Assembly (NCBI GenBank): GCA_009760885.1
Contig: CM019701.1
Location: 14,852,282-14,916,281, forward strand
Direction: 5' to 3'
DNA from: Achatina immaculata
Lineage: Eukaryota > Mollusca > Gastropoda > Stylommatophora > Achatinidae
Length of the DNA stretch: 64,000 nucleotides
A program made the position numbers and the translations under genes. Each line of letters opens with the position of its first letter. Position 1 is the first letter of the stretch. The notes under the pieces were generated by a model. That model was not told the origin of the DNA, ran no database searches, and saw only the letters and a list, made by a program, of their open reading frames with translations. Positions 46,701 through 55,700 of the stretch are shown in pieces.

Positions 46701-49700
46701 CCTCTTCTGACTTTTGTCTGTGTACCAAACTCAAAAGACCTCAGTGGTTGCAAATTTGCTTCAGATAATGACATCATTCATGCTGTAGACCACTTTCTAC
46801 TGGCACAAGATGCTGACTTTTACAAAGAAGGGATCCGTATGCACCCGGATCGCTGGACTAAGTCCATAAACTTGCAAGGGGACTATGTTGAGAAATAACC
46901 CAAAACAGTTGTCCACAAATAATCTGTTGTACTTTATGCCAAAAACTTATCAATCACCCCTCGTATTTACATCACACTGCTATCTGGTGTCATATTTTGA
47001 AGGTCATTTATATCATACTGATATCTGGTGTCATGTTGGAAGGTCTGCTTGTTATTTATATCACACTGATAGCTGGTGTCATGTTGGAAGGTAATTTTTA
47101 CTTATTTGCATGTATTGCAGAGATAAAGTCACTCTATGACATGTGCGTACGGGTGCTGACAGACAACATAAATGGTGAGTACTCTTGTTAACCTTGTCTA
47201 GATTGGTCATTTTCATTGAACTGTCAGTCTATTTTAAATTTTAACAGGTTTTTTTCTTCATAGTCATTTCATTGTATAAACCTAGGTCAGTTGCAAGAAT
47301 CATCATCACTATCATCTTGTTCCACCTCCACTGTGATGGTTGATGGGAATAGATTTTCAGACTTTGCCTTGTCATATCTGCCAGGTTAGTTCACCATGAG
47401 AAGCTGATGCCTGGTCCATCTATTGATGTTGTTGACTCACATATCAGTTCCTTTCTTTTCCTACACCACTTCTTCAGTCCTGTCCATCTATTGATGTTGT
47501 TGAGTCGCATAACAGTTCTTTTCCTATGCCACCTAGTTAGCCAATCCTCCATTCATTCATTCGTTTGCATGTCCCTTGCAGAACTTTACCTTCCTAACAG
47601 CACTCTTGTAGGCCTCTCGGTTGTGAGCAAGATGACCTGCTGCTGATGCATCCATTTGCAGATCATCAACGATGTCTTGCATTCATCTTCGCCTTGGTCT
47701 TCCTCTCTTTTTCCCATTATGTATCCTTCCAATATGGTCTTCTCTAAATTATCATGACGTTTAATGTGTCCAAAATATTTAAGTTTTCTTTGTTTAATCC
47801 TCCTTACTAGCCAGTCTTCTTCAATATTAAGTTCGTGTAGTATGGATACGTTTGTTCTTTTTTGTGTCCATGATATTTGAAGAACTCTCTGTAGCATTTA
47901 CATTCAAAGGAATTTATGTGTTTTTCAGCTGTTTTGTTAAGTGTCCAGGTCTCACAGGCATATGTTGCAATGGGAAAGATGCATGCCCTTAAAAATCTTA
48001 TTTTTGTAGTTCTGTCTGTTCCTCTCCACAGCTTCTTTAGTTGTTTTACTTTCTGAAGAGCGATAGATGTCCTCCTTTTAATTTCCCTCATTGTATCTCC
48101 TTTATTAGTTATTTGTGATCCAAGATATTCAAAACTCACCTCTTCTTCCAGATTTTCCTCATTGATGCATATTTCAGCTGCCTTGTTTTTTTGTCAGTTG
48201 TCATCAATTTAGTTTTCGTCGCATTAAGATAGAGGTTTTGCTTTTCCTAATTATCCACCAGAGTATATAATGATATTATCATTCTCGCTCTTGAAGTGTC
48301 CTGATCCTTTCCATCAATGTTCACAGAGTCCCAGAATGTGTATCCCCATTCTTTTCATCTCGTCACTTATTATTTGATACTTCCCCTCATACATACTTCT
48401 TACATTCCATGTTCCCACTCTTATTTTTCTTTTTAGTTTGATGCAGGGGTTTTCCTTAGTAACACTGTCAGGATTTTGTCCATCATCACAATTACTAGTA
48501 CTGACCTCTGTCTCACCCAGTAATTATTGTTTAGGTATATACAGAGGCTGAGATAAGTCCTTTTTTTATTAATTTTTCCATTTTTTATTGTTCTGTTACC
48601 ATTAAATTAATGTGAATCTGTACTTTGTCTTCTCTCTCTGATTCTTTGTCCTGTTTATTTTTGTGTGACAAAGGTTCACGCCGAAACGTCACAAGTATGT
48701 TATTCGTAAATAATAAAGCTGTTACTGCTTTTTTCCTTGTTTATACAGTTTGTCTCACACTCTTCCCCAGTGTTAAAATTAGATCTATCTGACCTGGGGG
48801 ACTCACCACCAGATCTTTTTCCTGTCTGACCTTCCATGTTGCTGTTTGGGTTTCTTGGTATATTTCTAGAAAGTAGTTTACCATTGCTTTCCTTCTGGGC
48901 AGTGACTGTACTAGTCAGTGATCGTAGCCATTGTCCTTACATTGAGATCATCTGCCTACCATCAAAGAATGGTGACCATAACCAACATTATCTGTCGGCT
49001 GCTCTCCCATTCCATCCACCACCTGCTCCCATGGCTTCATGTCACCTTGATCGTTGGGGGGGGGGGGGGACTATGTGGGTACTCCACCTTGCCCAAGGGT
49101 GTCCCGTAGACTGACAGGTAAGGAGGCATCTTACTTTTCCTTTGATAGGGGTTACCCCGACCCCGCTAACTGCCAATCCAGATACTTTAAAAAGTTTTAG
49201 TTAATATTTAAACTAGTAACATCTGAAAACAAATTGACCATTTCATATCTCATTATGGGAAGTAGGGATAGTTGCAACAATATGATGTGATGTGTGGTTT
49301 AGATGGCTGTGTATCTTGAAATCAAAGGGTTAATAAATGACTCAAAACAAATTAACAGTTTTAGCATTGATAAGAGGAAGCAAAACTAACCACATCAGTA
49401 TGATGTGATGTGAGGTATGGGAATCTGTGAGTATTAGATTAAGAGAATCATTTATAAAGTGGAATGAAAAAGCCAATACCCTAGCTAAACATGGCAGCAA
49501 AATAGGAGCAATGCATCCATCAAGTCAGCTACATGGAGGTCAAGACCATCATAAGAAACTGCTATGACCAACTTTGGGTCAAGAGGATGAGTGCAGGCAA
49601 CGAACCAGATCTAATACACCAGCTCCGAAGGAAGCAGCAAACGGTTCTGTTCCAATTAAAACAGAAAATCTCACATACAGATGTTGAATGCCCGTGTAAG

Positions 49701-52700
49701 AGCTGAGTACAGACTCCAGAATACGTACTCCAAGAGTGCCCAACTTTCACAGACCTGTGCAACCAGACACAGTCACTGGGCTTGGACCTAAGGCAGAAGC
49801 TGTGGTGATGCCAGGAGGCCCTGGAGAAGACTGTGGACTTCATCCTGGCCAACAGGCCTCTGGTTTGGCATGACCAAGAACATGAATGCCGAAGAAGAAT
49901 TATAAAGTGAAAAATTCTGTTGAAGCTTTGATAAACTGATGCTTAAGGTTACCAGTGGCACCAGTTTAACAGCAGATTTCGTTTTTCCAGCAATGTCAAC
50001 GCATAGAACAGCCATGATGAAAGTATAGCTACCATCATCACTTCTATGTGCCGAAATAGCAACCACAAGAACCACCTTTCAGTGTCACATACCCAAAGCA
50101 GGGGATGCACTCTTGATAGTGTTTAGTTTTCCATCGTAGCTGCACAACTACCCCTTACCTGTTCTCCTTTCATCCTTAGTGGTCACTGGTGGTGCCGTGA
50201 AGCCTCCAAGTCAAAACACAGCTTCTGTAGTAGTCATAATAGCTAAGTAGGAGAAACAGGCTGCTCAGCTATTTGAATTATTATTTTTCCTTTAGTAAAG
50301 AATAGTAAATGTGTGGATGTTTGATGATTTTTATCTTTCATTTCAGCTATCAGCTTTATCGGATGTATTCAGTATTCTCTCCTCAAACCTGTACTAGAGA
50401 GATGTTCTGTTCAGCAACTGTACTTGGTGGAGAATTACAGTCCAGTAAGCATTTCTCTGTGTGTGTATGTGCATGTGTGTGTGTTGACGTGCACTACTTA
50501 TACATGTATCGTGCTGCATCTGTCTATTATTACTGTGACTGCTGGTTAGACACAGCAGTACTTATAAAGATTTGTATTACTATCATGAAACTTCTGCTAT
50601 AGAAATATACTAACAAGGACAACACACATAGTGAACAATGTGAAATAAATAACAACTGGTGTGAACATAAACTCACACTTTATTGATGGAAAAGATAGGT
50701 GTTGATATTGTGAGGGTGAGAGGTATTTGATATAACATTCAATACAGAAAAAGGAAACAGGCTAGTCCTCTTCCCGACAAGAACTTGTTTGCCAAATGGG
50801 AAGGGAGAAACCAACTCTCACACTACATGAAAACAGCAAGTAAACAAAATGCAAGTACTACTAAGAGTGCAACACTTACTGCATCAGAATATAAATATAG
50901 AATTCATACAACCATCACAGAAAATCTCTAGACCCAAAGATCTGTACAAAAATCCCTAAAGGGAACTTCCTCTTCTTCTGCGTTCTTCTTCTGTATTTGA
51001 GGTTGTTGGTCACATCAGATCCTGATCCCTGTCGACATGGCAAAGCCCGCAGTCCTCTCCAGATCCTGATCCCTGTTGACATGGCAAAGCCCGCAGTCCT
51101 CTCCAGATCCTGATAGGAGCCCCAAAGCTTCTGTCCCAAGCTTATGCCCTCTGGCCATGTCTCACGCCTCAGGTCTGCTTGGTTTGGGCACTCTTGTAGG
51201 ATATGTTCTGGAGTCTGGACTCCACTGCCACATGGACACTTGTCTGTGTGAGACATTTTGAGTCGATGCAGGTGGCTCAGTAGTCTCCAAAAGGAACTAA
51301 TTTCACATTCTTTAGTTCAGCAAAGTTACGACAGGAAAACAAATGCTTGACATTATGTCATTAACAACTACCTGACTCTTTACTGAAATCATAATGAGAA
51401 ATAATCTCATAATGTCCTCAAAAGGAGCATTCTGTGCACAAGTCAGCTGCATGACAAAAATCACTAACACAGTGCAATATAGACTAGAAAAATCACATTC
51501 TCAACTAATCATGCTTAACCATGATCCTAACACATTCTCATCTGAGACTTAATTCAAACTCATTCTAATCTCATAATAATAATAATAATAATCTTATTTC
51601 TTTCACACTCCTTAAATATCCTCACATATTTTTCATAAAACTTCTTGAAGTTTCTATCTTGAGAATCAATCAGCCTGTGATTCTACCTATTTATGACCTT
51701 CGGAAGAAAACTATCTGGACATTCCGAATTTAGCTTTTCTGTTACAAACATGTCAAGGATAAGTTCATAAAAATAATCAAACATTTCATAGAATTTAGCA
51801 TGTCAAACCTGACCTTTCATTGAACTCTTGTACAGCAAAAATACCAAGGGCTTTAAATCAACTGTTCAAGATATTAAAATACCCTGGATTATATCCCTTC
51901 GATGAGGAACAAGCCATTGTAACAGTAACATCTAATATACTGTTATACGTACATGGGTGTGTGTGTGTGTGCGTGTGAGATTTTTTTTTTTTTTTTTTTG
52001 CTTCGTAGTTTTTTAAAATATTATTTTTTGGATGCCATTATAGTTATCCTCGACAGTATTGCTTTAGTTTGCCTGTGTTGTTGTTATTATTTTGTTATTG
52101 GTGTCATCAGTATTTTTTTTTTAAAGTCTTAATACCTACCTCCTGTTTTTTGTATTAATTATTTTGTGAAAGAATGGGAGTGTACGAATGAGATGTGATG
52201 GCTTCTAGCCTCATGTCTGTAGCCCTTCAGTTGATGAAAATTCTCATTGGTGCTATGGAGTACATGCACCTCATCTGCGATCCTCCTTCCAAGTAGAAGA
52301 CTAGAACACCCACCGACTTGTCCCGAGTGACGTGTTGATCCTGAAATATTTTTGTGCTTTTTTTTTTTTTTTTTGGTTTTGAGTTTTGCCAACTTATGTC
52401 CAGGTCAGTATATATGGGGCTAGTTTTTATGTGAATATCACTTAGTATATATGGGACCGGTTTTTACGTGAATATCACCTAGTATATATGGGACTAGTTT
52501 TTACGTGAATATCACCTAGTATATATGGGACTAGTTTTTATGTGATTATCACTTATCCTTTAAGATGCTGACAGCCCAGTGTAATTGTGTGCTTGAAGTG
52601 GATGACAACCCTTCAGGTGTTGTAGTACCACTGCCCCTGAATCCCTTGTTTATAAATTGGTTGTTATTAAGTATGTAACGTAAGCCAGGAGTATTGAATA

Positions 52701-55700
52701 CGTAGTCTGTGCAAGCTGAGCACATGGAGCCTGAAAAGAACTGACTGATAGTTGGGGGTGTATGAGGTGGTAGAGCTTGAGCAGTGCACATGTGATGTTG
52801 TTGTTCAGCCATGAAAGTCTTGTTGTAGAGTGATAACAAGGATGCTGGAAATGTCTCTGTTAGCCTACAGTGTCATTGGTTTGGACGTCACCAGTAAGAA
52901 ACGCTTGATGTTACTGCCAGGATGCGTGTGACTGAACCTCAGATGATCATTTTGATATACCATATGGCATGCCCAGCCCTCATCACCTCACCGTCATCCT
53001 GCTGCATGCATTAAGCATTCTAATTGTTTTCAAGAATGAAGTTTGTCAGTCACTGCAAAATGTTCTGTACTTGTGGATGAAATGAAGGAAACTGGCCTGA
53101 AGGCACCTGAATGGTGTGTCCTCATTTCAGGAGCTTATACGTGTCATCCTGTCCAGTTGTTGTGGTGGAAGAGGGTTATACCAGTGCACTCTGATATACT
53201 TTGATTAAGGGACATATATTCTTAGTTTTCAGAGGTTAGGCGTAATATCTTGTTACATAGGACGTTGAGCAGAAAATGACATCAGAAAGGGACACACATG
53301 CTAAAGGAAGAATCTTGATTGTCTGTGAGAATTAAAATTAGTTTTGTGAAGTTATGTGGTTTGGGTGTGATTTGGATGTGATTTGGAAATTTTCGGTTTT
53401 CTTGTTGGAAGTGCTGTGCAGTGCAGAGAGTTCAGACATTACTGTTCAGCTCTCATGATGTTTCGTAACCTTATAAAACAATTTTAACTATGAATAAAAC
53501 TATTTCCAAGACACCCTACAATTCAGAACTGTCTGTATTCCAAGGCTGAACAGCTATGAAGGATGATCAAGTTCTTCAGTATGACATCATCTGCTAAGAG
53601 CTTTAAGCTCACAGCAACAAGTAGATCCATCAGCGCCACAAGATAGTTTAGTACAGGGTAACTAGCTCCGTAGTGAACAAAGCTGTAACTGTGAGAGCAT
53701 CTCAACCTTCATGCTGTAATTAATTTTTATATTTAGATGTTCCATGGCCACTCATGTTACCACTCTTCACATTTTGTAACTTTATATTTTATTTGTTTCA
53801 TGCTGCAAGTTCCTGACTCCAATTTTTAATTGATCTTTGACTCTGTTGCGTATCATACTTTGGGGGGGAAGACTAAATGTAAATGTTGACTAATTTTATC
53901 AGAACCCAGTGTTGTATGATTAGACCTTGAAAAATTGTAGACAGAGCACTTTTAGATGTGAGAGAAAGAAAAATCACAAGACAGTGATCCGGAACTTGAA
54001 CCATGGATTGGTAGGATGAGCAACCGTCTAGCCATGAGAAAACAGCATATTAATGAACTGTGCTGTCTTATTCTTACATCTTACATCCTTCCCGTGCCGT
54101 TAAATGTCACATGGAGCTCGCATGGTAGTTTGCCAAGTTTTCCTGTTTTCTGCGAGCTTTTCAACCTCATCAGGGGATGTTATTCCCACAAAACTGGCCC
54201 CCTCTTAACAATGTGTGCTATTTTAGCACCCCCAAAATTTATTTTGCGTTGATATGCTGTTCTCTCGTAGCTAGATGGCTGTTCATCCTACAGGAGTCCG
54301 TGGTTTAAGTCTCAGGTAAGTCTCTTGTCATTATTCTTTCTCTCACATCTAAAAGTGCTTTGTCTACAGTTTTTTTCCAGGTCTAATCATACAATACTGT
54401 GTTCTGTTACTTTGTGTATGAAAGTTTCGTTGTTTCCTATTTGTAAAATTTGTATCTGAAACTAATTTAGTCAAAGCTGTTGTATATCTTGAATTTAGCA
54501 CAGGATTATCTAATTCACTGTTTCTCTGTTTACAGCACCTTATGAAAGAAACAGATGAACTGTGGAAAGCTTTCTGCCAACGAGACTTCAAGGGAAGTAA
54601 GCCAGATCAGTTCATATCTTGGCGAGAGACCTACATGGTCAGTTCTGTCCCTGTTTTTTTTTGTTGCCGTCATTTGCACAATTTGCCTGGTTTTTAAACA
54701 AATATAAGATTGTATTGATTTAAATACCGTGCAAATCAAAGATTGTATTGTTTTGAATACCTTGCATATTAAAGATTGTATTTTATTTTTACTAAGATGG
54801 CAAAGCAAATGAAGGTGGAAGTTTGTGCAGCATTTATAAAAAAAAAATGATTAAATGATTAAAAAAGAAAAATTAAAAAGTGTGTGAGGGAAGAAATGAA
54901 ACAGTAAACATCCATATCAAGACACAGAATGATAAATTGCCATGTGAAGACATAGAACAATAAACATCCATGTGAAGACATAGAACAATATGCATATGCA
55001 GGAAACTCTCTACTGTAGAGAGCGGAACAACAACACAACTCCTTCAGATCATCAGAGGAAGTACCCCCCCCCCCCCCAGACAAGTGTTTCGGCCCTATTA
55101 AACTCCTGACACTCTAAGGGGGGTGGGCCCCTCTGGGTCATGACTCCCAGAGGTCTTGTGAGTTGTTGCTTTTTTTTCCCCGGTCCCGGGATTGAACCCA
55201 TGATCTTCCAATTGCCACTGCACTTTTTTGAAGTGCATCTTTTAGCGATTTAGCTAAAACATCAGTGTGAAGACATAGAACAATAAACAGCCATGTGAAG
55301 ACAGAACAATAAACAGCCATGTGAAGACAGAGCAATAAACAGCCATGTGAAGACAGAGCAATAAACAGCCATGTTCATAGAACAAGCATACATATGAAGA
55401 CACAAAACAATAAACAGCCATGTGAAGATATAGAGCAACAAAACATCCATGTTAAGATATGGAGACGGGAAAAAATTGGCAGTGTGTAGAATGTTCATGT
55501 TTTTATTTCAGAGACTGCATAAAGAGAGGGAACTGAAGTACCAGAAGCTGAAACAGTCCATGTGTACTTCTATAATGAAAGGAAAGGCAGGTAAGTTCTT
55601 GGTCCATGTGTACTTCTATAATGAAAGGAAAGGCAGGTAAGCGCTTGATCCATGTGTACTTCTATAATGAAAGGAAAGGCAGGTATGTGGTTGTTTAAGG

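Noticed and set aside
48673..48722. CCGAAACGTCACAA...AATAAA as a Penelope-like 3' end
   Set aside because: Only a short motif match and no coding sequence next to it; noted only as unassigned intron.
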